A DNA stretch of 64,000 nucleotides from Trichostrongylus colubriformis (lineage: Eukaryota > Nematoda > Chromadorea > Rhabditida > Trichostrongylidae): contig OZ022256.1 of NCBI GenBank assembly GCA_963978905.1, positions 4,757,501 through 4,821,500 of the forward strand, given 5' to 3'. A program made the translations under genes and the position numbers. The notes under the pieces are model-generated. The model saw only the letters and a program-made list of their open reading frames with translations, was not told the DNA's origin and did no database searches. Positions within the stretch are counted from its first letter, which is position 1. Every line of letters starts with the position of its first letter. Below are positions 22,354 to 34,989 of the stretch, piece after piece.

Positions 22354-24861
22354 GTATTTGTGAGCTTTTTGGGGTTTAGCAAGAATTTTGAACTCACTAT
22401 CCTTCAAAGTAATGGTTTGGCACCTTTTGGGGCTGCTTGTCTAGGGATGTCGTCGCTTCATTCGAAGCTTCATTAGATGCGAGCAGCACGCTACCCTTGA
22501 GGGGTCCTGAGGCGATCAAATACCGTATAAATGGCAACGTAAAGCAACACATAGTTGGCAAGGCCGTCTTCAGACTCCGCGATTTTGTGATCTGCGATTT
22601 CGCTGTGTCGCCGCTCCTCACGCAAAATTGTGACAATGCAATATCTCTAGATCACGGCATTGCGTGCGAAAGTGCGATGCGCCAAAATCGCAGAATCTCG
22701 AGATCGCCTAACAGAACAAATATACATACAATTTTTTGTTTTCCGAGTTGTTTTTCCTTGTTGTGTGCAATTACAGCCACCCCATTCCCTTTCCTCATTG
22801 TAGACCGTAATTCAAGGTTGCGATTTCGCTTTCGTCCTTGAAATCGACTTGACAACGGCAACGGCGGTGGAGTTGGTTTCTCGCGACGAAGAAATGTACT
22901 TGAACCAGGGAAGGCAACGGGCGGGAAGAATGTGGCAACGAATTTGAACCCTCGCTCGTCATCCCTACCCTTCTCGTGTCTCCTACTCTGCCCACCCCCC
23001 TTCTAACGTTCATCGATCTTCTGCCCCGCCTTTGTATGTTTACATGTGCTTCATTTCATCTACACACACAATAGGCTGCTGTTCTCACATGCTTCACCAC
23101 TTCATTGTGTTCATCTGCCAGCCTTCATGCAGTAGTTCGGTCAGCCTTCCCAGCTAGTCCCCCTGCCGTCCCATTCGGGGATGATCTCGTTTTATGGCTT
23201 CACTCGTCGTTGGCTTATCCGAAAATGTAGTCTTCCGCTAAGCATACTCTCAAACAGGACAGATCTCAAAAAGTACAGATGCGGCTCCTCTAACCTTTGG
23301 AGCAAAACCGAGTGATATTCTAATGTGGGGGGGGGGGGGGGGACATTTCATGAATTTCGAACATCTGTGCATCACTTACGAGTCAAACTTGTTAAACGTT
23401 GAATATTAACATGCCTTTCATGTTTTCCGCGCCATTTAACATGTCCTCAGATACATCATATGAAAAATCACCTCCTGAGATTGCTTATTCTACAAGTTGC
23501 CCCTTCCTCATTGGGATAGCTTCCAAGAACGTGACCAAGTCGGACCTTGCAAACTGTGAGCCTTTATGAGTCCCCTTACTTTACTATTTTTAGTTTTGTT
23601 GTCTAGAAATTTGTGTTTGAATACCTTGTATATCACATAATAAAGCTGCCACATTTCAATCCTGACGAAGGTCCTAAGCACCGAAATATTGCAATATATC
23701 TTGAAAAACTTTTGAGATTTTTACAGCCTTCTCAGTTTTTTGGAGTGAACTTTTTGGAGTCTCATTCTATTTTCACATAGTTTAGTTTTGTTGTCTGGAA
23801 ATTTGTTTTTTATGTTGGCTTAATAGGACATGTTTGAAAATGACCTTTATATTCGTATTACTATTTTACATAGATTTAAAGATAAGGACAACGGAGGGCT
23901 ACTCATTCTTGTGGTTCGCATCTAGCAAAGGCTAAAAATCCTTGGTCCTACTAAATCAAAGGTGAAAAAGGGGGCGGGGGAGGGGGGGGGGGGGAGTAGG
24001 AGGATTGGCTGATTGGGTTAGGTTAATGAACACTGAGTGCCTTCTTCTACCATTCCGCATGAACACAGATTTTAATTTGTACTGATTCTAAATGAACATG
24101 ACGCGAGCGAGCATCCATTACGATTCCCCAAGCCCGAAAGAAGGTAAAGGAAGGGCGCATTTTGAAGGAACTGCAAACAGTCATTTTAATCATTCACTTT
24201 CCTCCTCCATGCATTATCCATGGCTGATTCATCCATTGCCTCATTTGCCGTGTTACCCATTCAGATTTTTCCTGGCCCAAGGCTGACTCAGTAGGGACGT
24301 AGAGCGATAGTCGTTTTTATTCACAGTCCTTTGATCGGTTTAACTGTCCTCTCGGAAGAGAGGGGGAAGGGGGGTGACTGAGTGATTGCATGTTCCTTTC
24401 AGTGCCTTTTGCGACATTCGCATTCTCTTTGAACCTTTCGATTAACTGACGTTGTCAGTCAGGCATCACTACCAGTCTTTGCCATTTTTTTCTCTGCGGC
24501 GAGCTCTGTAGCCGACCTTGGTCCAGCGCCTGACATTGACATGCTCATATTGCAGCTAATTTTCGCAGCACCAATTTTTCTATAGGAACATCAAGGATTT
24601 AGATGCAGTTAACGGCCCGAAACTTTGAGAGCAAGCACGAGAGTGCACAAACCTACCACTTTTTGGGAGCACCTTGTTATGTCCTTCAGCATACTGTAGC
24701 TTTCGCTGATACTGTCCTTATAGGAGGGGGGGGGGGGATATTTCTATAATATTGATCATCTATGCACTCATATCATCACTACATGTCCAAATTCGGTAAA
24801 TAGTCATTATCTAGAGTAGAGCATTCTATAAAATGGCCATAGAAAAGAACCCTCTCACTCA
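22354..24861. other. Interval with poly-G runs, no firm gene
   Basis: It contains runs of 16 G (23327-23342), 13 G (23982-23994) and 12 G (24726-24737). The 22437-22841 plus-strand frame could be an exon of the preceding gene. Nothing else is supported. Confidence 0.4.
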
Positions 24862-24865
24862 TTAA

Positions 24866-25291
24866 AGGAATCGTCCACGGAAAATGAGTTTTTGTGTTAC
24901 CCATATGTTTATGTTGTATTTGCCTAATGTTGGCCTCATGCAAAATTTCACGCGAAAAAATGTGAATCTGGCTGAGATACAGCACCACAAAGTGCGGTCC
25001 AGGTGGGCGGGGCCTCCGTGTAAAAGCCTCGTCCCGTCGTCCACCGCCGTTGGGAACGGAGAGTGGGACTGTTTACGTAACCTTCTGTTCCTACAATGCG
25101 TCTCCGACCACGGCGGACGACGGGACGAGGCTTTTACACGGAGGCCCCGCCCACCTGGACCGCACTTTGTGGTGCTGTATCTCAGCCAGATTCACATTTT
25201 TTTTCGCGTGAAATTTTGCATGAGGCCAACATTAGGCATACAACATAAACATATGGGTAACACAAAAACTCATTTTCCGTGGACGATTCCT
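24866..25291. mobile_element. Foldback MITE (AGGAATCGTCC family), copy 2
   Basis: A 426-bp copy, closely similar to 21141-21565 in length and sequence, flanked by TTAA on both sides (24862-24865, 25292-25295). A TTAA duplication is the piggyBac target, while the TCAA of copy 1 is a one-base variant. It is non-coding. Confidence 0.85.
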
Positions 25292-25304
25292 TTAAAGGAA
25301 CCGG

Positions 25305-25780
25305 AAGGAGGTCCGAAACAAGAGGAAGATGCAAAGAAATGAGCATTTTGTAATGAACACTCAAGGTTAGAAGCGATAATAGGCGAAAAAACCCGGACTC
25401 AAAAGCGCGACGCTGCGGTGTGTATTCGCATCCCATTCGCATCAGCACATCCATTCCGAGTTGTCCGCTGTAGGAGACGGGCCGTGGGCCAACGTTAGTT
25501 GTAGCACCTGACTCCCAGCGCAGTAGAGTGACCATTCCTAACTACATGAGCATTCATGCAAGTACATCTAGAAACAATATAAGAACGAACAAAGTAAAAA
25601 GCAAAGGAAAAAACAGGTTTATAGTAGAAACATCTCCTTTTGGCCCCATGCCAAGGCGTCAAATAGGCGAGTTTGTGCATTGGCAGCTACTTAAACTCGT
25701 CCACACTGCATCTGTTCTACCGTAAGCCAAAATTACCCCCTTCTGGTGTCTTTAAGCTGCGTTCATACCTCGCGATACCG
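25305..25780 (-). repeat. Dispersed repeat family F, copy 3
   Basis: A diverged copy of the family at 19524-20170, in the same orientation. The AGGTTAGAAGCGATAA and TGTATTCGCATCCC blocks are shared. A CTGCGTTCATAC block at 25757 resembles the start of sequence at 45466 and the TIR of the element at 43393. Confidence 0.5.
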
Positions 25781-27100
25781 AAGGCAGCGCTTATGTAGCT
25801 GCGTTGTCTCTGCGTCTCTGCCAGTGCCTTCCTACCTCGCTGCTTGTGGACGCAGTCACGCACTGCCGCCATGCCAGGACCACTTCAGAGTATGAAGACG
25901 GCCTTATAACATCACAGCTATGGTCCTCATGCTGTCTAGAGTTGAAACGGCGCACTCACAGCCAAAGCTCTTCTACTCCCTCCATTCAGTAAGGTGGTTC
26001 ACCCTAAATTACGTTACAATGGTGGATACTTCTCATATGGATAAAAAATTTTTTCCAAGCTGCGCGTTTGCTTATTTTTAATTTTATTTTTTTACTATTG
26101 ATTTTTTTTGCCCACTCAAGACCTTGTTCAGAGTTGCGTATTTCATAGATAATGACGTCTTTCAGCGATATTATGATAATCTTCACTGAGTTCTGCGAAA
26201 CGTAAGCTGAAGGAAGGCTGTTGTTGCTGGTGGGGGGAGAGGCATCCTATACAAAGCCTTGTTCTAGGACATCATTCTTCACATAATGGAAAAGCAGGGC
26301 ACTGGTCGGTGACGCGAATCATGAAAGGCCAATGATCAGCGTTTAACTAGTCTCACAATGTTTAACACTCTATAAACTACCACCCTCTCTACCCCCTCCT
26401 CCACTCTCCTTCTGCTGACTTAGAGAAGCGTCGTGGAAATATGTTGTTTTTGTACGCATCTTCGACCAATTTCGAAATTGTGCACTTTTGCGTCAATTGT
26501 GTTTGAAGCGGAAATATGTTATTCAGAGTCTCCATACTTTCCTGCGACGGCAATGGGATGTTGTCGTCCTGAGCAGTATTATTCCTTTCATGGACAAAGG
26601 TAGCGCACCCACTTGTGGACTTATTCATGCGCAGTGTGGCCCCGCTGAGAAGACTATTCATCCCTTGATCATCATAGCGTGTCTTCATTATGCCCTCTTC
26701 ACCTTGACTTTATTCAGCGTGAATTTCAACGGGTACCAACTTGGTTCTCTTCTCTTTCTTTTAAACACTATTGCCTGTATTCTCATTCTTTTTTCAGTGT
26801 AATTTGAAATTTTTTTCGCGCCTTGAAAAAAACCACTTTCTTATTTTTTTTGAAAGTGAATTTCAGAATAATCCAAAAAAAGAGAACCTTTCTGTACCAA
26901 ATGAAGGGCAGTGATTTCGTGCAAAAAGCGCGTAAATGGGGTAAAGATCACTTAACCCGTGTATAAGATTGCCCCTCCCTTGTTCATAAATGAAGTAGTG
27001 AAGTTGGTAAAATGATGTGAACAAATGATGAATAGGGCGCTCTTGTCCTATAACTGGAATCGAGCCAACATTGTTGGAGAATATCAGGCTACTCGTCTTT
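25781..27100. other. Intergenic with one weak minus-strand frame
   Basis: The minus-strand frame 26389-26688 (99 codons) has an ordinary hydrophilic composition and a repeated NNIFP motif, but no family and no splice context. I do not call it a gene. Confidence 0.35.
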
Positions 27101-27107
27101 TTTACAG

Positions 27108-27273
27108 ACGAAGGGTAAAATGCTCCGAAGCAATTTCCATGCCCTACTTTCACCATCAAAGCGCTGGCGAAACCCCTTCCTCCCCCCAGTTGTGCTACAT
27201 CTGCGATGATTTTGCGCATTTTGCTCGCGTAATTAGAGTGACCAAGCCCACGGAGTCCATATCCACCACCTGA
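27108..27273 (+). CDS. Possible terminal exon of an unidentified gene
   Basis: A strong acceptor (CTTTTTTACAG) at 27107 is followed by one base and 54 open codons ending in TGA. The sequence includes a CYICDD pair of cysteines and a Thr/Ser-rich end. Upstream exons were not found. It may be chance; only the acceptor and the open frame support it. Confidence 0.25.
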
Positions 27274-27593
27274 GTTTAGCTCCGCCTACTCATCGATGGA
27301 AGTCTACAGAAGAGATTTGCAACTGACTGCGACTGCGATAGGATGAAATAATGCAGAAATTACAACAGTGAAGGCAACGTTGACAGTAGAAAATAGGTTG
27401 CATCGTTAAATTTGTTTGATGTCGTCGAGAAAAAAAGGTCGGCACCCTTTTCCAGGATGTTACCCTTGCGAAGCCTATAGTCATGTCTAAAGAGAGAAAG
27501 TGGACCATATATTCCGAATTCTCGGAAATTTCCTTATCATTTCTCCTTCATTTCCCTCTGTAGAAAAATTTTAACTCACACGATGATTTTATA

Positions 27594-28491
27594 TTAGGTT
27601 GATTCATAATATATCGGACAAATTGACCAATTTTAATCATTGTCGTACAACTTTTTTACGACAACAGGGATTCACTTGAAATATACTCCATCTTTATCGA
27701 TGACCTTCTGCCACGGTATAGGCAGATCATGGATGCCCTTGCTCCAGAAGGCCGGAAGCTGGAGCTCGAAGAATTTGCCGAGTGCCGCCTTGACCTCGTC
27801 GCGAGTTTTGAAGTCTTGGCCGTCCAGGTGGCGTTGGCTGTGGGAGAAAAGGTGGAAATCTGAAGGGGCCAGGTCTGGGGAGTACGGTGGGTATAGAAGT
27901 ACGGTCCAACTGTACGACAGCAGCTCGGCCTTGGTCGATCTTGCGAAGTGCGGTCTGTGGAAGTAGACACGTTGTCGTGCTGGAAGTAGACATGTGACCG
28001 CCGCCGTAGCGAACTTTGGACATTGGCCTTCAATTCTCGTAGTTGAGGAACGTAGACGTCGGCGGATACTGTGGTACCTTCATCGAGCAGCTCCCAGTAC
28101 TCTACGCCGTGTACGCTCCACCAACCGCGGTTTTCGTCTTCGATGGAATAGTCGCCTGACGCAAACTTCGAATGCTACAACTACAGTGTACTTCTGCCGG
28201 GGGCATGCTCCTTGTGAACTTCTATCAGACGTCTGCCGATATCCGCGGGTTCCTGGCCAGATAGCGATATAAATAGTATGACGTTGCGGATGTGGTCTCT
28301 GGACCGCTTGAAATCGTGCGGCATTGTGGCGGAATGAATTTACTTTGGAGTGATTTTTTGCGGTACTTTGAAGAGCTTTTCATACTCATTCCAACGGTAC
28401 CTCGCGCGTCCATTTTCGTTAATTCGTTACTGAGTTATGATCTCTAGAAATCATCACTACCATTTGTCCGATTTATTATGAATCAACCTAA
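27594..28491 (-). mobile_element. Decayed mariner element
   Basis: An 898-bp element with TIRs beginning TTAGGTTGATTCATAATA and a TA duplication (27592-27593, 28492-28493). It is a different family from the pair at 6-8.7 kb, by TIR and by protein. It is shorter than a 1.3-kb intact mariner. Confidence 0.85.
27656..28413 (-). pseudogene. Mariner transposase, frameshifted
   Basis: The minus strand encodes pieces of a mariner transposase in several frames. An N-terminal part lies near 28225-28413, the FQHDN motif with the second catalytic Asp near 27970, then a frameshift, then PYSPDLAPSDFHLF-type sequence with the third Asp, HLDGQDFKTRDEVK and the C-terminal PWQKVIDKDGVYFK. Frame changes and stops rule out function. 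The C-terminal third is clearly homologous to mariner proteins; the N-terminal alignment is looser. Confidence 0.75.
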
Positions 28492-30188
28492 TACAAAGAA
28501 CTTGCTGCATTACTAAGGGAAGATAGCGCAGGGGTAAAACCATCAATTACACTCACGTGGTATGCAATCAAATTCCGTAAAGCCAACAAGCATTCAATCG
28601 CTCAAGCCGGTTAACTAATTATGAACTCATCTGGGAGGATAGAAACGTTGACAAGCTAATTTGCCTTGCAAAAGCTACTAATAGATCCAGTGACCACAAA
28701 TCCATCGCCTTTTTAAATCCACTAATAGAACTGGTTTTTCAATCAGCTGCTTCCATTCAAGGTGTACCATTGTTGCAATATCTGGAATCTAGTAAATGGC
28801 TCATGAAATTCAGTCAATCTTTGCGGTTTTCAAAAAGCTATTCCTGTTATTCAATATCTACAGGGAGTAGTAGTTCACCCTAATTTGAAAACACTATATT
28901 TGAAACGTACGCTCAGAAATTCGAATCAAAGGAATCTTCCACGGAAATTTAAGTTTTTCTTACCAAGAACCGCATGTAAGTGCAAGTTTCACGTGCATGT
29001 ACAAGAATCCAATTGAAATAGGGATTCCCAAAGTGGCGGACGACGGGGTAGGGCGCCCGAGTTGGTATGACGCGAGAGAGCTGAAAGCAAAGAGGCGACA
29101 CTCACATGGTCGGAGACGCAGAGCGAGAAGCAAATCACCATTGGGCGCGAAAATTTGATCTGCACTATGGCCGCTGACGGCTGTACAGATGTTGTGGCGA
29201 GAATTTAAACGAGTTGTTCCTTTGATTTCTGCTTTGGAAATAGAAGAAATTCTCCATTCTTTCCATGGTTCTGTTCACGTACTGCATCTAGTGGAGAGAC
29301 TTTGGCAGAAATTAGAATAGTGAAATCAACATTCAAAAAGAATGATGAAATTATGTGACCGATCCTTCAAAACGCGAGAAAGAGCAATCTTACAACTGAG
29401 TCCCAGATATGGAGTCATCAGTACTATAATAGGTCATTATCAGCTCTACTTCCACAACAAGTTCCCTTCGAATGAATGAGAAGTATTTTTATAATATGCT
29501 TATACATGAGCGGTGGGGGGCATGCACCAAGTGCCCGTGACGACGCACAGGCGGTCCAACACGCGCCGCTCCCTCGGAAAGAGAAAAGAAACGTCATCAA
29601 GCAGCACCTTGCGATGCTTCCAAGGCCGCACTTGTCACTGGCAAGTTTTATCCCGTACGGACCTGAATGACATGTCTGTACTGCTATTAACAAGTTTCAG
29701 ACACATCCTGTCAGGGACCTTTTTGTTTCCCAGATCGCCCCTTGTTTTCCTAGTGGCTGGTTCAGGTGGATTGTAGTGTTCCCGAAGGTTCCGCTTCGAT
29801 GGCTGGACAAAATCCTTTTTTTTTGACACGATATTTTCCACTTCAGCTGCTCTTTACGGTAGTGAATATTCGACAAATCATGTGGAAAAGCTGTACGAGA
29901 GCTTGTTCTGCGGTACCACTGAAAACTACATCCCGTTTGTTCTTTTACTATAATCCGCTCCTCACTTGCTGGATCCGACTTTTTCAAGTGTATCATTCCT
30001 GTCTAATCTCAGATCCTGTATTCACATTTGTATTGTTATACAACTCTCAAGGCGCTCATGTGCTATTGTAGTCACACTCGAAAAGGCGTGAGAAACGCAG
30101 AAGAGGTTCGATTTTATTATAAAATTCAGAGACATCTGATAGTCAGTTATGTTGTTGACGGCTGCATATATTTGCTCTATTGCTCCAA
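28492..30188. other. Intergenic with repeat fragments
   Basis: At 28931 a TCAAAGGAATCTTCCACGG block resembles one end of the AGGAATCGTCC MITE family, but no matching second end is clear. The block at 29225-29345 is shared with 18125-18240. No gene is supported. Confidence 0.4.
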
Positions 30189-30283
30189 TCCTACTATATA
30201 TAATTCGCTTAGTATGTCTGTCTGTCTGTGTGTGTGTGTGTGTCTGTCCGTCTGTCACGAAATTCATATCTCACCTCGCAGTA

Positions 30284-31930
30284 AAGCTGGGACCATGAAT
30301 TTTACAAGTGATGTGAGGGGTGGCAAGGGGACACTAATGGTGGTGGACCGAAAGTGATTGCAACTGATAAGGGCTGATAAGGAGCCTCGGAAGACAAATG
30401 TCGCCATATCCGTTTCGCCTTTCGCGTTGATGCAAGAGCGCTGGCACTCATAAGTGTTTAGCAGGAGGGGCCAGGGACATTAATGGTGGGTGACTCGCAT
30501 TGATAACGGTTGATAAGATTCGATAAGGTGCGTAAATGGGCTAGAGTCGTCGAATCCGTTTCGCTTTTCGCATTGATCCTGGAGCGCTCATACTCACAGG
30601 TCTCTTGCAGAGTGGGACGGGGACATTGATGGTGGGTGATCACATTGATAACGGTTGATAAGATTCGATGATGAGCGTAAAAAGGCCAGAGTCGTCCAAT
30701 CCATTTTACCTTTCGGGTTGATCCCAGAGCGTTCACACTCACATAGTGTTTTGTGGAGTGGGACAGGGACATTGATGGTGGGTGATCCACCTCGATAACG
30801 GTTGATAAGATTTGATAAGGAGCGTAAATGGGCTAGAGTCGTCGAATCCGTTTCGCTTTTCGCATTGATCCTGGAGCGCTCATACTCACAGGTTTCTTGA
30901 AGAGTGGGATGGGGACATTGATGGTGGGTGATCCACATTGATAACGGTTGATAAGATTCGATAATGAGCGTAAAAAGGCCAGAGTCGTTCAATCCATTTT
31001 ACCTTTCGGGTTGATCCCAGAGCGTTCATATTCACATAGGTTTTGTGGAGTGGGACAGGGACATTGATGGTGGGTGATCCACCTCGATAACGGTTGATAA
31101 GATTTGATAAGGAGCGTAAATGGGCTAGAGTCGTCGAATCCGTTTCGCTTTTCGCATTGATCCTGGAGCGCTCATACTCACAGGTTTCTTGAAGAGTGGG
31201 ACGGGGACATTGATGGTGGGTGATCCACATTGATAACGGTTGATGAGATTCGATAATGAGCGTAAGAAGGCCAGAGTCGTCCAATCCATTTTACCTTTCG
31301 GGTTGATCCCAGAGCGTTCATACTCACATAGTGTTTTGTGGAGTGGGACAGGGACATTGATGGTGGGTGATCCACCTCGATAACGGTAGATAAGATTTGA
31401 TAAGGAGCGTAAATGGGCTAGAGTCGTCGAATCCGTTTCACTTTTCGCATTGATCCTGGAGCGCTCATACTCACAGGTCTCTTGCGGAGTGGGACGGGGA
31501 CATTGATGGTGGGTGATCCACATTGATAACGGTTGATAAGAATCGATGATGAGCGTAAAAAGGCCAGAGTCGTCCAATCCATTTTACCTTTCGGGTTGAT
31601 CCCAGAGCGTTCATACTCACATAGTGTTTTGTGGAGTGGGACAGGGACATTGATGGTGGGTGATCCACGCTGATAACGGTTGATAAGATTTGATGAGGAG
31701 CATGTGAAGGCAAATGTCGTCAAATTCGTTTCGCCTTTCGTGCTGATCCAAGAGCGCCGACACTCATAGCTGTTTAGCAGGGTGGACGGGCACATCTATG
31801 GTGGGTGATCAAAACTGATAATGGCTGATAAGATTCGATAAGGAGCGTGAAAGGGAAATGTCACCAAGGCCGGTTCGCTTTTGCGGCTAACAGCGGAATG
31901 TTACTTTCGCAGGTATTGTAGGGTACGGGG
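30284..31930 (-). repeat. 146-bp satellite in a 293-bp dimeric higher-order array
   Basis: GGGACATTGATGGTGGGTGA recurs with starts near 30620, 30767, 30913, 31059, 31205, 31352, 31498 and 31645, i.e. every 146-147 bp. Two monomer types alternate. One reads GGCCAGAGTCGTCCAATCC, the other GGGCTAGAGTCGTCGAATCC, so the real repeat unit is a dimer of about 293 bp. The outer monomers are more diverged. The array makes several long open frames on the minus strand by repetition; they are not genes. Confidence 0.85.
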
Positions 31931-32484
31931 ACCTCAATGGTATTGTTGGGTACAAGAGCCTCAGTGATTCGAAATCGGCTCACAGTGGCTGATAAGGAAC
32001 CGTTAGGAATTAGATGGGATAAAATCCTTCACACCGTTAACTACTACTATATGATCGCTCTAGCAAAAGCGTCTGAGTCTCGGTGCCATTGGGTGAACAC
32101 ATTTTATGTTCTGATATCATTCGCCGATGTATCGACCGCTGAACTGCATGGCGTTCCAAAAAATGGTGCATTTCTCTTGACACTGCGATCTACACTGATA
32201 GTCATGATACACCTATATTTGTGATAGCAAAGCGAGCGTTTCTCTGGGAATCATTTTCTAATGCGGTACTGGCAGCACCACTGGGTATCGACCGCTAGAC
32301 TACACAAAATTCCAAATAGTGAAGCATGTTTACGAAAACGATAAACATTGATAAGCGGGATATGGATCTACCATCAACGTGTAGGAATTAGATGCTCAGC
32401 AAGTGAACAAATTTTTTCCAATCGATGCATTCGAATACAAAACTATCGATCTCCAAACTATCCAGACTCCCAATGATGACCTAA

Positions 32485-32753
32485 ACCAGTTGGCTGGCGC
32501 ACACTACTGCGCGCGATTCATGTCGATAACGTGCAAAATGGGATCGATGCAAAGCGAGTGATGTATATTAATATCGAAAAGCTTTTTTTTCATCACGCCA
32601 TCTTCTCTTCTTTTTTCCAGTTCTATAGCTCAGCTGAAAGCAGAGGAAGGGAAATTTTGCTCAATTCCATACATAACTGTGGACGTGCCGATCAAACCCA
32701 TTTTGCACAATATTGCCATGAATGCGCGCAGTAGTGTGCGCCAGCCAACTGGT
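32485..32753. mobile_element. 269-bp foldback within the repeat module
   Basis: The ends ACCAGTTGGCTGGCGCACAC and its exact complement (about 30 bp in all, to TGCGCGC) bound a 269-bp unit. The copy at 55968-56233 has the same layout with worn ends. It could be the true terminus of the larger element or a separate insertion; the flanks give no clear target duplication. Confidence 0.6.
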
Positions 32754-32828
32754 AGTAAATGAATGATCAAAATTGCTCGTACTAAATTGTTCCACCTACT
32801 CCGGAATTCCTTCTCATTATAAGTTTAA

Positions 32829-33225
32829 AGGAATTGTTCGCGGAAAAATGAGTACTCTTGTTACCCACATATTTATGTTGTATTCACCTAATGTAAGCCG
32901 CATGCAAAGTTCCCCTCGAAAAATGTGAATCCGGCTAAGATACAGCGCCACAAAGTTTCGACCGGGTGGACTGGGCTTCCGAGAAAGTGCCCACCTCGTC
33001 GTCTGCCGCGGTTGGAGACGCATCGTAGAAGCAGAAAACTACGTGAATAGTCCCACTGTCCGCTCCGCACGGGGCTTTTACTCGGAGGCTCCGAGCACTC
33101 GGCCGACAATTTGGGAAGCTGGATTTCACTTTTTCGCGTGAAGCTTTTCATGCTACCGTTATTAGGCGAATACAATATAAATATTATGGGAAACAGCAAA
33201 ATCCATTTTTCCGAGAACGATTCCT
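32829..33225. mobile_element. Foldback MITE (AGGAATCGTCC family), copy 3, diverged
   Basis: A 397-bp copy with ends AGGAATTGTTCGCGG and CCGAGAACGATTCCT. TTAA lies on the left (32825-32828) and TCGA on the right. More arm mismatches than in copies 1 and 2 indicate an older insertion. Confidence 0.7.
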
Positions 33226-33299
33226 TCGAATATGGAACCACACACCGCTACCTTTACTCTCTGCGGAACCGGCGCCCTTGCGACTCCTTCTGTGGGGTA

Positions 33300-33539
33300 G
33301 GGTGTGTGCAGATGTGAAAGCGAATCGCTTCGCGGCGTTTCACTCGCGGCGCCATCAGTACGACTTGCCAATCGATTGCTCTTGGTAGCCCGGCGGAGCG
33401 TGGCTGCGTCACATCTGCGCTTCCACCCATGCCACACTGCCTCGCTTGAAGGCTGCCATGCCCTGCCACTGGCACTCGCACCCGCCGCAGCGCTCGTCGC
33501 GGGCGGCCACGCGATTCGCTATCATATCTGCACACACCC
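33300..33539. mobile_element. 240-bp foldback element, GGGTGTGTGC ends
   Basis: The arms GGGTGTGTGCAGATGTGA and the inverse pair across the unit, with GCGAATCG/CGATTCGC further in. The core shares CTTCGCGGCG and CGCCATC-type blocks with 35949-36238. No clear target duplication was seen. Confidence 0.65.
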
Positions 33540-34197
33540 CTGGGAACCAAGACTCATACTCATATACCATGAATGGTGCCTCAGGGAACCATCATGATCT
33601 AGAGAATGAGATTTATGCTCAATTCTACTGGGAGGGGAGCTCCGAAATGGGTGGATCAACTGAGCCAACTGTGGACTAATTTTGTTGGTATAATCTTTCA
33701 AAAAGCATCTCTGGTACTATCACGACGAGAGAGGCATCCCAATATGTTCAATCAACGGTAATTTTGCTCAGCTCTAAGTGGAAAAAGAAATCGCCTCTTT
33801 CTGCACCTGGGCAAAAATATTATACGTTTGTGTTTCCATATTGAGACGTCAGTTGTGTTTCGGAGGTACACAACCTTCCTCCTTTTGATAGCATGGCATC
33901 GCAATTCATTCCTTATGAGGCACACTCCTCGGAATTCCTTCTTTCCTTACGATTACGCCAAAATTCTCAACCCACTAGGTATCGTTTCTGAGGTATGATT
34001 CTCCTTAGTAGATTAACCTCCAGTTTAGTGTTAGTAATAAATATGAAAACATTAATATAATAAGGAACACATTATACCTAGTAAAGTATATGAAAAGTAG
34101 TTATTGATAGGATACCGGCGACTATAGAACGAATTTTGATTTCTTCTGCTGCGCGCTGGTTCCTTAAGCCTCCATTATCATGGACGAGACCCGCTCG
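33540..34197. other. Intergenic, nothing recognised
   Basis: No supported exon, repeat or RNA. Confidence 0.4.
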
Positions 34198-34476
34198 CTA
34201 ATCTCTGTTGAAAAACACGCCCTTTTCAGCAGCTTTTTCGGGTTTCATTAGAGTTGCATCGAGGCCGCCGCCGCCGCGCCGGATACGTCCTCGGATTTCA
34301 TCATTCTCAGTCGGCAATGTGAAGCGATTCCGTTGGTTGATCTGCGGCCCCCTGTTCTGAGCCGTCACCCCGCTATCCCAACGTTTCGCGGGCTTGGCCT
34401 CATGCCAATCTACCAACATAAAAGTCAGCAGCCACTTGCGGTGCTTGATCCGTCGAACTGGTTTTTCTCCACACTA
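34198..34476 (-). CDS. Possible terminal exon, basic hydrophilic protein
   Basis: The minus-strand frame is open from about 34476 (just after TATAG, a possible acceptor) to TAG at 34198. An ATG lies at 34419. The product is charged, for example KRWDSGVTAQNRGPQINQRN, a RIRRGGGG stretch and LMKPEKAAEKGVFFNRD at the C-terminus. Its composition is typical of real coding DNA, but I recognise no family. The acceptor lacks a pyrimidine tract, so the upstream limit is uncertain. Confidence 0.3.
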
Positions 34477-34989
34477 TACATACACACACCATCAAACCTC
34501 TCTCTCACTCACTTGTTCTCATATATTCAAATCTGCTTAGTGTCGGTCGAGGTGATGTGACTTTCCAACGGAATTCTAGTATTCGAATTACCGGTTTAAT
34601 TCCATTTCGCCGCTCACATTTCACAAACACTATCCATTTTCAGAGTAAACAACTCTTATAGCTCTTATAGCTTGTTGCCAAGCTCTCTTGTTATCCCATT
34701 TCTTCGATTGTTTGCTGTTTTTTCTCCGAAATGAAGTTTGCAATAATCTGTCATTTTTAGAGTTTTTCTTGGATCTACATCCAAAACTCGAGTGAAGTGT
34801 GTATGGGGGTTATCTCAACGAGAGGAGGGAGAGGGGGGGGGGGGACATTCATAGAATATGTTGTTTCAAGACGTGGAATCTGGTGCTTGTTAATGTTTAA
34901 CGTTCAACAAGTTTGACGCGTCAGTGATGCATAGATGTTCAACGTTCCGTGGGAAGCCCCCTTCTCCCCTTCCCTCCCCTCCTGCTTAG

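Larger units (their letters stand above)
30189..32753. mobile_element. Satellite-carrying repeat element A
   Basis: The left end starts TCCTACTATATATAATTCGC, followed by a (TG/TCTG)n microsatellite and TCACGAAATTCATATCTC. A tandem array of about 146-bp monomers follows (to about 31930), then a module at 32113-32753 that has a direct copy at 55596-56233 and an inverted copy at 54224-54600. The same end motif closes elements B and C. It has no protein-coding content. The modular make-up suggests a non-autonomous mobile element carrying a satellite. I could not assign a superfamily; a Helitron-like origin (TC start) is a guess. Confidence 0.6.

Noticed and set aside
30458..31795. A series of 65-150 codon minus-strand frames with repeated motifs
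   Set aside because: They are one satellite read in several frames. The 146-bp period is not a multiple of three, frames change from unit to unit, and no start or splice signal is conserved.
30284..31930. CRISPR-like regular array
   Set aside because: Units are contiguous 146-bp monomers without unique spacers, and the DNA is clearly eukaryotic.
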